Below, in pieces: positions 1 to 12,654 of a stretch of 64,000 nt of DNA. Position 1 is the first letter of the stretch. Each line of letters begins with the position of its first letter. A program made the translations under genes and the position numbers. The stretch lies in NCBI RefSeq assembly GCF_003144115.1, contig NW_020312007.1, forward strand, positions 677,481 to 741,480, in the 5' to 3' direction. The DNA is from Tilletiopsis washingtonensis. Taxonomy: Eukaryota > Basidiomycota > Exobasidiomycetes > Entylomatales. The notes under the pieces are model-generated. The model did not search any database. It worked only from the letters and a program-made list of their open reading frames with translations, and was not told the origin of the DNA.

Positions 1-14
1 CCGCCGCCGCAGCC

Positions 15-2828
15 ATGGCGTCGGCCGCGGCGCCCGTGGCGCCCTCGCGCGCCCGCCGCCCCGCCCACGCCGCGCACCGCGCCTCGCCGTCGACGCTGCC
101 GACGTTTGGCACGGGCGTGCCCACCGACCTGCTGCTCGCGCTGCTGCTCGACAAGACCGTGCTCGCCTCCGCCGCGCTGCTGGCGCGCCACTGGCTGCTC
201 GTGCGCCATGCCGAGTCGACGCACGAGCCGCTGGCCACCGGCGCCGCGGCGGCCGCCTCGACAGCGAGCTCGATGCTCGAGCCGGCCCTCACTGCCGCCG
301 TGCAGGGCGCCGGCGGGCCGTGGGCCATCGCCACGACGGTGTTCATCGTCGCGGCGCTCGGGCAGGGCGTGTGGTTCCGCGTGTGGCAGTGGGTGCCGTC
401 GCTGCGGCGCAGCGACCCGCACATGCAGCACCTGCCCACGCGCCTCGCCGTGCTCGGCGCCGTCCTCTTTGCGCACCTGCTCGTGTGGCTCATTGCGCTG
501 CAGCGTCTGAGCGCTGCTACGTGAGTGTCGAGATGGAGCGTCCGGCAGCCGCACGCACTGAGCCTGGCTGACGCGCACTGCAGCGTGATCATCTTCACGC
601 AGTTCTGTGAGATCTGGGCTGGCGACCTCTCGCGCTCGATGAAGTCAAAGGTGAGCGAGACACACGCTGCTGCCGAAAGCTACGCACTCACAATGCCCGC
701 CAGTCGTACGGCGGCTACGCCATCGTCTTTGCCCTGGCCGTCTCCTTCATGCTCAACGTGCTGGCGCTCTCTCCTGAGTCGCGCATCGCACCACGAGGCT
801 CTCGCGCACCCTCTTTCTTCTCCGGCTTCGAAGACGACTTCTCCGACCTGCCGGCGTCGCTGCGGCATACGCGGCCCGTCGGATTGGCCAGCCCCAGTGC
901 GCTGCGTGCTGCCAGTGCGCAGGCTGAGGCGGCAGCCGCCGACTACAGCCCGGCGGCAGTGCTGGTCGGCCACCTGGCGCTTGCTGCATACGCCTTCCTG
1001 ACGCTGGAGCGCGAGCGTGCGGCGAAGGTCGCGAGCACCGAGGCCGGTGGCCGCCGGCGTGCAGGTGTGCTGGCCTGTGTCGTGGCTGCCGCTGCGCTTC
1101 TGCCTCTGGGCCTGCTGGGGCGCCTGTTCGGCCTGCCGACCCTGCCGACGCTGAGCTCGCTCTCGCCCTCGTTCCACACGTCGCCGTCGTCGCTGCACGG
1201 CTCGCCAACGACGGGACACTTTGCCGCCTATGCGCTGCTGGCGCTCGGACCGCTGATCCTCGATCCGCTCGTCAGTGCAGCGCTCGAGCCGCATGCCAGC
1301 GCAGCCGCGCGTGTGGCACAGGGCTGGCCGCTGGCAGTCGGCGCCGTCATGATGGTCGGGCGCGTCGGCTTCGGACTGCGCATCAGCTGGGCCAACCTCA
1401 TTGTCGGAGGCATCGTGGGCTGGGGCCTGCGCACGATTCTCAAGACGTCGCCGGTCTACGCCGACGCCGATGCGCACGATGCGTCGCCGTCGCAGCGAGA
1501 CGTCTCGCGCTCCCACAAGCGCCACACGTCGGATCCGTCCGGCCTGCACGAGGTTGGCAGTGCGGTGCGTGCCTTCATGGCGACGGGCAAGCGCACGATC
1601 GCCACGATCTGGGAGTCGGACGACTCGCGCAAGATCTTCCAGTTCCTCTGTCTCAACCTCGTCTTCATGGGCGTGCAGCTGCTCTGGGGCGTGTGGACGA
1701 ACAGCCTGGGCCTGATCTCCGACGCGATCCACATGTTCTTCGATTGCGCCGCCATCGGCATGGGCCTCTTTGCCGCCGTCATGGCGAGCTGGGCGACGGA
1801 CAGCACCTTCACGTACGGCTACCACCGCGTCGAGACGCTCAGCGGCTTCGCCAATGGCGTGTTCCTCATCCTCATCAGCGTCTTCATCGTCTTTGAGGCC
1901 GTGCAGCGCATCATCTCTGCGCCCGAAATGCACAACACGACGCAGCTGCTCATCGTCTCGAGCATGGGCCTCGGCGTCAACCTCTTCGGCATGTTCGCCA
2001 TGGGCGGGCACCACCACCACGGGCACGGCCACTCGCACGGGCATGACCATGGCCACGACCACGGCGTGAGTACTTTGAAGGTCGCGCAGTCCAGAGACGC
2101 TTGACTGATTCTTCCCTTCCACCGCAGCATGGGCACGGACATGACCACGGACACGGCCACGGGCACTCTCACAACATGATGGGCGTCTACCTCCACGTCA
2201 TGGCAGACACTGTGCGTGCTGTGCCTGGCCTCGCTGCCACCCAGCTGACACACTCTTCCTGCGCAGATGGGCTCCGTGGGCGTCATCATCTCGACGATCC
2301 TGCTCAAGTACTTCGGCTGGACGGGCTTCGACCCGATCGCCTCGCTCTTTATCGCCGTGCTCATCACAGCTTCTGTGATCCCGCTCGTGCTCGAGTCTGG
2401 CAAGATTCTCATCCTCGACGTGTCGGGGCACGAGCAGGAGATCGCCAGTGCGCTGGAGGAGGTGCGTGCCCTGCTGTGCCGCTGCCGACTCATCCTGACG
2501 CCTTCGCCTGCAGCTCACAGCGGTCGAGGGCCTCGAGAGCTTCTCGCAGCCGCGCTTCTGGCCGAAGGACAGCGGCACGCTGGTCGGCAGTCTGCGCGTG
2601 CAGGTGCGCACCGTGCCGCCGGCAGATCCCAGTGCCGCGATCACAAAGCCCAATGGCGAGTCGGCAGCCTCGTCGTGGCCGCCGGCGGCGTCGCCCGAGA
2701 ACATCTCGGCGCAGGTGCAGGCCATCATGCGGCGACGACTGCCGACGCTCGAAAGCCTGGCGGTGCAGCTCGAGCGCGGGACGCCGATGCTGCTCACGCC
2801 AGCAGCAGGCGGTGCAGGAGGGGGATGA
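15..2828 (+). CDS. MSC2: Msc2-type zinc transporter (cation diffusion facilitator)
   Basis: Predicted multi-pass zinc/proton antiporter of the CDF family, Msc2/ZnT5 type, which loads zinc into the ER and early secretory pathway. Six exons give 842 aa: 15-520, 584-650, 704-2065, 2128-2211, 2267-2461, 2514-2828. The N-terminal half carries several extra membrane segments, as in yeast Msc2. The CDF domain starts near residue 500 with a DAIHMFFDC metal-binding helix near 530. A histidine-rich loop (GHHHHGHGHSHGHDHG and on) is split by intron 4. The second metal-binding motif, HVMADT followed by GSVGVII (H668, D672), is rebuilt exactly across intron 5, which supports the model. The frame is open upstream of the ATG to the window edge, so the true start may lie outside. 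It converges on the Scap gene, 143 bases away. Confidence 0.88.
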
Positions 2829-2971
2829 GCGACACACACTAACTTAACGTAAACAGAGTTTTGATGACCGGCACAATTACAGAGACGCGGTGACAGAGGA
2901 GGTGGCCAGCGGAAGAAGGCGAGGAGATGGATGCGCCGAGGCGCAACGGGGATGCAGTGCGCGGAACTGGG

Positions 2972-5900
2972 TCAGATGCCGTAGTCGGAAGGTCGGCGAG
3001 CGCCGCGGCGGCGCATGTGCTGCGCGCCAGCAAGCTCGCTGCTCGCACGGCTGTTGTCGGGCAGCGTCACGACGCCTGCGTTCTGCCGCAGCGGCACGAC
3101 GTGCGCCAGAGAGTTGCCGAAGCCGAGCAGCAGCGCGGGCGGAGTGTCTTGTGGTGCCGCGATGCTGCTAGTGCCGCGAGTCGAGAGCAGAACGGGCTTG
3201 AGGCGCGTGAAGGAGAGCGGCATCGCGGAGGGGCCAGCGCCATTGAGCGCCGTCGGGCGCAGGGAGAGCGAGGGCCAAGCAGGTGCAGAAGACGCATCAG
3301 GTGCGTCTGCCTCGGGGTGGGCGGCCTCTTCGCTCTCGAGCTCGAGCAGACTGGTCTCCAGATCCGACTCAGAGGCGTAGACCTGCGGTGCGGCGCAACC
3401 TGCGTTCTGCAGGTGCCACAGCTCCCAGCGAGAGGCGTCTTCTGCCTGTCGGCGGCGCACGCCCAGCACGACAGGCTCGCCGCGCGGATCGCGCGCCAGC
3501 ACTGCGCCGCCACGCTTGATCGGCTCTCGCCGGATGGCGCGCAGAGCACTGTCGCCGGGCAAGACGCCGTCGCGCAGTGCATCGAGCACGTCAAGCGAGA
3601 CGCGGTCGGTGCTGGTACGGAAGCGGGAGCTGCGCGGCGAGGGCGCCACGCCGGTGGAGGCCGTCTCTGTGCCGACGACGTGCCCTGCGGCATTGAGACT
3701 GCCAGTGCCTGCCGAGCTGGGCCGCGATCCGCTGCGGACGCGTCCGCTGTTCGAGGGCGTCATCATCTGGCTGCCGGCGTCGCTGGGCCTGCGCATGCCC
3801 GACAGGTGTGGCAGACCTGCGCGCGAGCCTGACGGCGACGATGGAAGCGTCAGGCCATTGAGTGGCCGACCGGGCGAGATTCCAAGCTCGCTAGCCGGCC
3901 CGGCATGCGGAGCGCCGCTGAGACGAAGCAGGAAAGCGCTGGTTGCCGTGCAAGCCAGTGCAACGTCGGATGGCGCGCTACCAGCATCGCTGCTCGGAAG
4001 CACTTGCAGAGACAAGATGGCGCCATCGTTAAGATCGAGCGAGGAGATGAGCTGAGAGCTGCTCAGGTCCCACGCCTGCACAGCGCCAGTCAACGTGCCG
4101 CACAGCACCGTGCCTACGAGCGGCTCGCTCGATCGCGATGCGGGCTGCGGCGTCGACTCGGGGCTGTCGCTGCTCGCGAAGTGCAGCGACGATAGAGCCA
4201 CGCAGCGATAGAGCGCGCGCGGCGCGCCGACGAGGCTGAAGACGCTCTCGAGACGCCCAGCGCGCCAGTGGCGCAGCTCGAGGCTCGAGGAGGACGACGC
4301 GAATGCCACGAGATCGGACTGCTGCATGCTGGCTGAAAAGGCGGCAGCAAGCGGCACAGCGTACGACGTCCAGCTGGCCTCGCTGCGTGGCGCCACGACT
4401 TCACCAGGGCTCGCGCCATGCTCGGCGGGCCAGACGTAGGCAGAGCCATCGCGATGGGCCGAGACGAGCTGTGCAGAGCCCTTGTCGGAGCGCGGCACGA
4501 AGCACACGTGCTGCACTGGCGATGTCGTCGGCGTAGCGCTGGCAACGACAGCCAGACTTGAGAGCAACAGCACGCTGATCGCGCCTGAGCGAAAGCCCAC
4601 TGCGGCGAGATCGGCTGCCTCGTCGACCGCCGCACAAGTGGCTTGCGGTGCGCGGGCCGACACGGCGCTGCCCGGAGATGGCGTCTGATGCAAAGATGCG
4701 ACAGAGCGCGCCGGTCCACCGACGCGCCACACGGAGATTGACGAGTCGATCGCGACACTGACCACAGTGTCGCCGTCCTGAGCGACATAGTCGACGTCCG
4801 AGCCATGCAGCGCACGCGCCGCGGTCAGCTGCACCTTGAGTGGCGGCGCAGCCTCGCGGTCGCTGTCATCACCGGCGCCGCGATCCGTCGCGCTGTCGTC
4901 GAAGAGCGCATCTTCCTTGTCTTCCTGTGCATAGAGCAGCTCGGTGTCCTTGAGCAGGTAGAGCAGGAGGACCCAGAGCAGCCCGGTCGTGCCCGCGATC
5001 GGCAGTACAGACAGCTTGAAGAACCAGATGAGCGCGCGCACGCGCGGGCGGAAGAGGGCCCAGGCTGCGAACGCCACGGGACGCGCGTGCTCGGGGCCCA
5101 CAGAGGTGGCTCCGCGCAGGGAGACGATCGTCCAAGGCGCCACGACGATGCGCACGTACGGCGCTCCGCGCGGGTTAAGCGCCTGCCAGAAGGGTGCCGA
5201 GGGCGAGCTCTGCCACCACGGCTGCTGCACGCTCTGCTCCGCATCGGACGGCAGGTGCGCCAAGGGGTCGAACGTCTGACTCGAGAGATGCGTGCTCGTC
5301 GGCCGCACGTCTTGGCTGCCGAACACGCTCGACGACGGATAAGCCTCAGCAAACGGCAGCGTCGGCCCATGCACGCCCTCGGCCTGGTAGCCCGTGCCGT
5401 AGTAGAGGTACAGCCCGAAGAGTGCCGCGAGGAGGCCCGAGAGCGTTGCGGTGCGCGCAGTCCGCGCCCGCCAGGCGGCCTTGCAGCTCATCTTGAGATA
5501 CGAGTCAGTCCGCTCGCTTCTGCCCGAGCTCGGCTGTGGCCCGCGAGTGCTTGACGGCTGCAGCGCATCCGCGTCCTCGTCCTCGCTATCTACGGCCGTA
5601 TCATCCTGTTCGTCAGGCGAGCCGATCGGCTCGGCTTGCCCGCGACCGCCCTGTGCGAGTAGATCGGCGAGCTCGAGGCGCTGCAGATCGATGCTGAGCA
5701 CAGTGACGAAGAAGGTCATCTGCATAAAGAAATCGACGACGAGGCTGCAGATGGCAAATAGGCAGAACTCGCGCACGGCGGGCACGCCGACGACGGCGGC
5801 GATGAGCGCCATGAGCGCGACGTCCGACACGACTGTCACAGCGATCGGCACGCCGGCCGCGTTGAGCCCAGCACCGATGCGTGCCGGCACAGTGAGCGAG

Positions 5901-7388
5901 AGCGGCGTCGAGACGATTGCGTCGGTGAGGACGAACATGTTCTCGGAGCCGACGAGCACGATGACGAACGGCAGGATCTCCCTGCGGCGAGGCAGAGGCA
6001 GTATCAGCTCACTGACAGCAGAGCACACTCGCGCGACACGCACCACGGCACAGCAGTTAGACGAAGCCCGCTGAGCGCGCAGATGCTGACACTCATGATC
6101 GTGCTGATCAGCAGCTCGATCGTGCCCGTGAAGGCAAGGCCCCATGGCGAGTGCACCTTGCGCACTTTGACGAGGCCGAGCGCGATCCATGCCACAAAGG
6201 CCAGGTAGCCGAGGCCCAGCAGCACCTTGCGCAGCTTGGGCACTGCGGCGTCGGGCACGAACTGCATGAAGATGGTCAGCCGCAGGCTTGCGCTGAAGAG
6301 CGAGGCTCCACACTCACACGCAGCACCACCTCCTTCTCAAAGCGAAGCTCGCTCTCTACGATGCGCGTGCCACTAGCGACGTCGTCGAGCAGGCCACGGA
6401 ACGCATCATGCTGGCCTTCATCTGCCCCGCACGCCGGGTCCTGCAGCCAGAAGCTGAGCACCAAGAACTCAGCGCGCGGGCTGCGGCTGAAGAGCGGCCC
6501 GCGCCCGGCCAGCGTCGTTGTGAGCGCCAGCGGCACGCCGCGCGACGAGACATTGTGCTGCGGCTCGAGCAGCGCCGATAATGTCGCATCTGACTGCAGT
6601 GGCAGCGCCGCAGCCTGCCAGTAGTCGAGCGGGCTCAGCGTGAGGCACTGTCCGGTGGGCGTGCGAACGCAGCGAGGCGCTTGTGCTGTCCCTGCCGCAG
6701 CTTCGCCCGCCAGCCTGGCTTCGAGCGCGGCCTGCAGGCGCTGCGCCGAGTTGAGCACGGCCGCCTGCAGCACGCCGCCACGGCCAGCGGTGCCGCGCAT
6801 CACGTCGTCGGTGGTGACGAGGACATGCTCGAGCCTGGCGCACTGCGGCTCGGGCTGCTGCCGGCCGCGCTGGACGACGGTGTCGCGCGGGTCCTTGGCA
6901 GATAGATCCGGCGCATCGTCCCAAACCATGCGCAGGTCGCGCAGCGAATTGAGGTGCGTGCGCCCAGACGAGGCGAACGAGTCGAGCAGCGGCGTCGAGA
7001 GCGTGCGCCAGACGGACGTCGTGTCGCTGCGGCTCAGGCCCGGCCCGCCCTGCGACGCGAAGAGGTAAATGCCCGCGGCGGGATAGAAGAGCGAGGTGAT
7101 GAAGAGACAGCAGAGCAGCAGCGTACGGATCGGATGTCGCGAGACAGAGGCGCCGTGCCGGCGAAAGAGGCGAGCCACGACGGCGGATAGGCGCTCCGAG
7201 GCGGCCGCGATGCGCGAGGCGGGCGCCTTGCTGCTGCCCGTCGCGCGCGCCGAGGGGCGCCGCGGCCGCGGCGGACGGCGCAGTGCGGGCAGAGCGACGG
7301 GCGCTGCGGGTGCGCCGCCGAAGGGATCGAGGACGTTGGCGGCAGGCCCGGGCCGTGGCCGGCTGGGCCCAGCTCGCGCCTGCGACAT
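2972..7388 (-). CDS. Scap homologue: sterol-sensing-domain and WD-repeat escort of SREBP
   Basis: Predicted SREBP cleavage-activating protein, the ER sterol sensor that escorts SREBP for proteolysis when sterol or oxygen is low. Three exons (7388-6318, 6261-6044, 5981-2972) give 1432 aa. A first membrane helix lies at about residues 88-110 after a basic, proline-rich N-terminus, followed by a long lumenal loop. The sterol-sensing domain is at about 370-560. Its junction across intron 2 reads LTAVPWEILPFVIVLVG, then SENMFVLTDAI, which matches the family closely. Two further helices flank a region before a C-terminal half with WD-like repeats (for example DTVVSVAIDSSISVWRV). Length is in the usual range for fungal Scap. 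No SREBP gene is in the window. Intron 1 (56 nt) is the least certain boundary. Confidence 0.88.
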
Positions 7389-8483
7389 GGCGCCGGCTGT
7401 GCGAGTGCGCGCGACGTGGAGGTCAGGCCGGGAGCGGCTCCGGGCGCACGCTCACCTCGGCCGGCACTCGCTGGCGCGCACGAAACGCAGCTGCAAGTGT
7501 GCGCCGAGTGTGCGGCGAGAGAGGCGCACGGCAGGAAGGGCTGCGTGGTGAGCGAAGGGCGTGGAGACGAGGCAAGGTGTGAGTCCGAGTGCGCCGCAAC
7601 CCTGCAGCAGCTCCGCGGAAGCGAGGCGCCGCGCCGCATCGGCGCGCTTGTCATGCTGACGCCTCTCCGCCGCGCCGTCGCTCGTGCCGGCCCGCGGCTT
7701 CAGCCTCTTGGCTTGCACGCGCCGCGCGGGAATCGTCCGCAGGCCCAGACCGCAACGGCGACGAGCTCTGCCAGGCCCTGACATGCGCTGGCCACGCCAA
7801 CATCGCTTCTACTCGAAGTCTGCGAAAGCGGCGCTGGTCTGCGAAGCTTTGCTCTCCAACACAGGGGCGTGCGGAGGGCCGGAGCCGATGCAGGAGGCGT
7901 CATCGTGGCATAAAGTAGAGTGTGAGCGCCGAGCCTTCGCCTAGCGCGCACGCAGCCCTGATCGCATGGCCAGTGCGCAAAAGAGCCCGGATGGCGAAGC
8001 CCGGGGGCGCCGTATGAGCATTTATCTCGGATGCTTGCTCCTGCTGGTAGCTGAGAGGATGAGCTGGTCCAGTTCGCAGGACTTTGCAAGCAGAGTGACC
8101 CGGGAAGGTCGCTCGGCCCGGCTCGCAACGAGGGATGGAGGAGGACCGAAGAAGCCTCAGCCGCAGTGCGGCCGATGCAGCATATGCACGCGGCCGCACC
8201 GCACTCGCTCGATGCTACGTCCACACACCCACGGTCGCGAGTGCAAGCAGGCGCTGAGGAGCAGCGTCTTATGCAGACGGACATTCCGAAGCAAACCTGG
8301 AGCCTGCTTGGGCCGGAGCTCGCTGTCCAGCATGGCCAGAGTCCTTCAGAAACGCGTAGGAGCGTCGGAGTGCGGGGAGCTGACCGCGCTGGGGCGCGCG
8401 ATGGATGCGGCACCGCGCGCCGCGTTGCTCCTTGCCTTACCTCCACCACTCCAGCATCAGCTCCTGCTCACTCCGACACGGCC
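7389..8483. other. Divergent intergenic region, no gene seen
   Basis: This 1.1-kb stretch lies between the start codons of the Scap homologue (minus) and Use1 (plus), so it must hold both promoters. Open frames here are GC-driven and lack family similarity or plausible splice structure. I see no tRNA-like element or strong repeat. Confidence 0.6.
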
Positions 8484-9735
8484 ATGTCCTTCGCATCCTC
8501 CTCCGCACCCACGCCCGCGCGCCTTCTCTCCGCGCTCGAGGCACAGCTGGCCGCGGGCGGCGGCAGTGCGCCGGCGCCCGGCAGCTGGGCCGAGATGCAG
8601 CTGCGCATGGGCCTGGCACAGCTGCAGACGCTGCTGCGCTCCCGCGCCAGCGAGGCCGACGAGCGTGTGCGCACGGCACGGCTGGAGAAGGTGCTGGCGG
8701 GAAGCGTGAGTGGGCTGTGGGCTGCGCCGAGGCAAGCTGGGCCTGGAGAATGCAACCTGCCCGGAGCGGAGCAGTGTGGCCAAGCAAGATGGGCTAGGGG
8801 GGCCGGATGCACGGAGCAAAGGCGAGAGGGGCCTGTTCTGCCTCTCCACGTGCTGCGAGACTGTCTGTCCGCACGGATGATACCTTCGCGGCCCCAAACC
8901 GCTTCTCTTGCGCTGTCTCGCGCGCTCATGGGCAGCACATCTGACCCGCTGTCCTCAGACATCGACACTGGCGCCCAGCACTCCACGTCGCCCGAGTCGC
9001 TCGCCGTCCGCTGCATCCGCGCTCTCTCTCAACGCTGGAAGCAGCGCGCATGCCAGCCAGCGCGCGACTCGCGCATATCTGCTCGCCGGGCTGTCCGACT
9101 CCGAGTCGGAAGGGAGCATCAGCGACTCTGAGGACGAGCGCAACGGGCGCTCGACGGCCTCTACGTCTCTCGCGCAGTCTCCTCGCGCGGATGCTGCGGC
9201 ATCGTTGGCGCCGGGACAGCAAACGCTGAAGCGCAAGCCGAGCATCACCATCACAGACATGGACCGCGCTCCAGGCCAAGCGCGAGAGCTGGACGAGGAT
9301 GAGATGGCCGGCGCGTCGGCGGACGAGGAGGCGGGCGACGAGTGGGACGAGTACGAGGCTGCCACGGCCGCACGCCGCGCTGCGCCGAGCACAGAGTCTG
9401 CTCTCCAAGAGCAGGTGGAGGAGAAGCCGGCGAAGGAAGACGCGATGGCGTCGGACCGCGCGGTCCACGACTCGCTCACGTCGGAGCTGCTGCGCATGGC
9501 CGGCGTGCTCAAGGCCAACTCGATTGCCTTTGGCGAGGCGCTGGAGCGCGACCGCCGCATTATCGAGCAGGCGGGCGAGAAGCTGGAGCACAACCTGGAC
9601 CTCATGACGCGCACGCGCGGCCGCCTGGGCGAGTACGCCAAGAAGGCGCGCGGCCTGGGATGGGCGACGCTCGGCGCCGTGCTGGCCGTGTGCTTCAGCT
9701 GGGTGTTCATGTTTGTCCTCATCAAGCTGACGTGA
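8484..9735 (+). CDS. USE1: Use1-like SNARE of the ER (Golgi-to-ER retrograde fusion)
   Basis: Predicted tail-anchored SNARE of the Use1/p31 family, which works with Sec20, Ufe1 and Sec22 and the Dsl1 tether in COPI vesicle fusion at the ER. Two exons, 8484-8705 and 8959-9735, give 332 aa. After the junction comes ATRAYLLAG, then an acidic, serine-rich linker. The C-terminal SNARE helix begins near LTSELLRMAGVLKANSIAFG, with heptads running through EALERDRRIIEQAGEKLEHN. The chain ends in one hydrophobic anchor (GWATLGAVLAVCFSWVFMFV) with only a few residues after it. The 253-nt intron is long for this window, so an additional small exon inside it cannot be excluded. Confidence 0.82.
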
Positions 9736-10488
9736 GAGGCGATCGCGAATGCATCGATGCGTCAATCTGCGTGCTCTGATGAGTCTGCCCTTGCTCATCC
9801 GAAAGCGCGGGTAACAAGCTCGGCGTGGTGCAGCGCGGCGACACAGCCGGCTCACCCGAGAATGTTCGGCTGTTTGAAGGTCCGCCAGCCGAAGTGCGGG
9901 GGCGGCGCAACGCTGCATATGGCGCGCGTGGGAACGGGCGCGGTGCGGGGCAGCGCGCCCAAGCCTCGCTCGCTGCTCTCGCTGCTGCTGGCCGTTCGCA
10001 GCCCAGCTCTTGCAGGCCGGATGCGCTGCGTCTGCCGTTTCAAGCAGCTATCGCACAGGGGCGAGCGCTGCGAAGAGGCCAATATACGGCAGAGCTGTGG
10101 TGAGAGGTGGGCGTCGAAGTGCGCTTATCGTGTGAGCCGTGCACCTGTGCGGTCCAGAGGGGCTCTTGTGCAATGCATCATGCCGTCCTGGGCACAGGAG
10201 AGAGCGGGAGAGCGGCGGCGTGCTGCTGGCTGGATGCATCGGAGCAGCATGCAGCGGCAGGCGCTTGCGAGGTGCTGCCCGCGCCTGCCTTACCCCGCGT
10301 TGCGCACGCTGCGCCCAGCGCTAGCAGCCGTCTCGGACCGCCTGATTTCGCAGCGGCTGCTTCCCGCTTCTCCACCACCGCCACTCCCTGTGCTTCTGTG
10401 TCCCTGTCGCGTATGCCCCGTCGATAGACTGTCCCGGCCCGCACTCCCGTAGACGTTCCTGCGCCACCCTCTCTCTCCCTCCTCCAGC
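9736..10488. other. Intergenic region upstream of the F-box-like gene
   Basis: About 750 bases between two same-direction genes. The last 200 bases before the next start codon are C/T-rich with few purines, as expected for a fungal core promoter. No further gene or repeat seen. Confidence 0.6.
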
Positions 10489-12308
10489 ATGACCGACATG
10501 CTCCTCAGCGCGCCCGCCTCGCCCGGCGCCGACAGCGACGCCGGCGCACTGCTGCCGCCCGAGGTGCTGGCCCTCATCTTCGCCCACGCCGACCCCGCCA
10601 CGCTGCTCGTCTCGCTGCGCGCCCTCTCGCGCACCTGGCGTGCGCACATCGACACCATCCTCCTGCCCTCGCTCTTTGCCGCCGGCACGTGGCGCGTGGG
10701 CCTGCAGGTGACACGCAAGCCACGCTTCGGCCGGGCGTGGCGCGGCGCCATCGTCGGCCCTCCCGCGGCGGCCGTGGCAGCCAGCACGGCACCGGCGCCG
10801 ATGGATGCGCACGAGGCCGCCGCGCTCGCCGCCCGCCTGCGCTCCATCCCTGGCGTACGCGAGGACGAGCTGCCGGCGTTTCCCGGCGGGCCGCCGCCGC
10901 AGCCGCTCACGCACGTCATCCCGCTCGCCTTTACCGGCATCGCGCCCGACGGCCTCAGCTTCGCCACGCCCAAGAACACGTACCACGCCCTCTTCGAGCC
11001 GGCGCACGCGCCCCTCGGCGGCGAGCCTGATGCGGCGCGCGACGAGGCTGCCGCCAATGCCATGCGCGACGCCCGCCGCGAGGCGCGCCTCGACCTCGAC
11101 TTTGCCGTCGTGTGGCGCTTCCCCGGCGACGGCGGCGAGGGCGAGTGGGACACGCCCGACACCGAGGGCGGCTGGATCAGCCGCTTCTACTGCGTGAGTG
11201 GCTTGCTCGTGATGTGCGCAGCGCCGTCTGCTCACCACTCTGCCTACCAGTCGCATCACGACGTCTCCGAGCCCGCGCCGCGCGCGGCAGAGGAGCCACC
11301 TCTGATGCAGGGTCTCGATCCGCAAGTCGTGGCAGAGGAGGGCGTTGAGCGCGCCATTGCGTACAGCACACCCGTCGCGCGCCGGACGCGCGCCATCCGC
11401 ACCGACGAGCTCGGCGAGAGATTGTTGAATGCAGAGCGCTCGGGACACGCGCTTGACTGGGACGACTCGGGCATGGAGGTGAGCATCAACGCTGGCGAGA
11501 TGCGCAGCGCTTGCTGATCGGATCGCCATATTAGTACGGTTCCTTCAACCTGTCGCTCGGCCCCGAGTTCTTTGGACGTCGGTCCGCGCGCTCAAACCGC
11601 CTGCTGCGTCTCCTGCAAGCAGAGGCCTTCCGCTCCTCGCTCCCGTCTCGCGGAGCCTCACCAGCTCCTGGATCACGCGGGTCGTTCAACGGCCGCCACT
11701 CGGCCACCGCCACGCCTTCGTCTTCGCTCGACACGCCCGCACGCAGTGGCCTGCACACGCCGCTGCCTTCGCTGGCTTGCCCTACGCCTGCCGAGAAGCG
11801 TCCACCCGGAGGAGGCGGGCCAGTCGGCAAGAGCGCACTGGCACGCCTCGTCGCCTCCGAGTTCTCTTCACCAGGCTCAAGCAATGGCGGCCTTGGCTCT
11901 GCATCCGCAGGCCCAAGCAACCGAGGTACAATGTCACCGCTTGCTGCAGCGCTGGCAGCTGGATCAGTGGGCGCTGCCACGCCTCGCAGCGGCGCGCGCA
12001 CGCCCAGCAAGAGCGGCGCGCGGACACCATCGAAGAGCGGCGCACGCACGCCCAAGCTGCGCACGCCCAGCGGCGCCCACACGCCGGCGCGCGCCACGTT
12101 CGAGGCGCGCCTGGTCAGCGCCGAGGACCTCGTCACGCGCTTGGAAGAGGAGGTGGACACGATGAAGCTCGACGACGAAGAGAAGGAGGAGGACAAGGAA
12201 GAGGAGGAGGGCAGTGTCTGGCGAGGCAGGACGGAGTATGGCACGGGCGCCAAGAGAGTAGCCAAGCTGAGGGCAGATGCGGGAGTCAAGTGGAGCTGGC
12301 AGCGCTAG
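10489..12308 (+). CDS. F-box-like protein with a repetitive basic tail, function unknown
   Basis: Three exons (10489-11193, 11251-11478, 11535-12308) give 568 aa. An F-box-like segment lies near the N-terminus: LLPPEVLALIFAHADPATLL, then VSLRALSRTWRAHID. F-box proteins usually tie a substrate to the SCF ubiquitin ligase, so such a role is inferred, not shown. The middle (WRVGLQVTRKPRFG onward) looks like a conserved domain that I do not recognise. The last third is low-complexity and holds three close copies of SGARTPSK or SGARTPKL, then a glutamate/lysine-rich stretch. The intron boundaries keep one frame and are canonical. Substrate and family remain unknown. Confidence 0.68.
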
Positions 12309-12654
12309 CCGTTTCTGCCCCTCACTCTCTTGCCCGCCTCCATTCGCGCTCAGCCCTGCATCTGCCTCTCTGGACCACCTGTCTCTGCTCCTTGTACACT
12401 CTCTCGTCCGCACACGATTCACCCGGCTCGCGTCTCTTCCCGCTGCAGCCCGACTGCCGCCCCTGTGCTATACATGTCTCAATAGATCCTATGGCTGCGG
12501 ATGAGTCGATGAAGACCAGGAGCTGCCGTACTGAGGCACCTCCGGGCCTGCTCAGACTCGATGGGTCACTCGATGGTATTGCTACTGCTTCGTCTCGACC
12601 GGCGAGGAGTGCCAGGCGTGGGTCACTGTGTTTGCACGAGCTTGCGCGGGTGGC
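12309..12654. other. Convergent intergenic region
   Basis: About 350 bases between the stop codons of two convergent genes; it should contain both 3' untranslated regions. Nothing else recognised. Confidence 0.6.

Noticed and set aside
680-2122. 480-codon open frame on the minus strand opposite the zinc transporter
   Set aside because: It mirrors the third exon of the Msc2 homologue, and its translation (His, Arg, Val-rich) is the complement of the histidine-rich loop. GC-rich exons here routinely leave the reverse frame open.
7700-8449. 249-codon minus-strand open frame upstream of Use1
   Set aside because: Composition is Arg/Ser/Pro/Cys-rich and unstructured; it overlaps opposite-strand open frames and lies in a divergent promoter.
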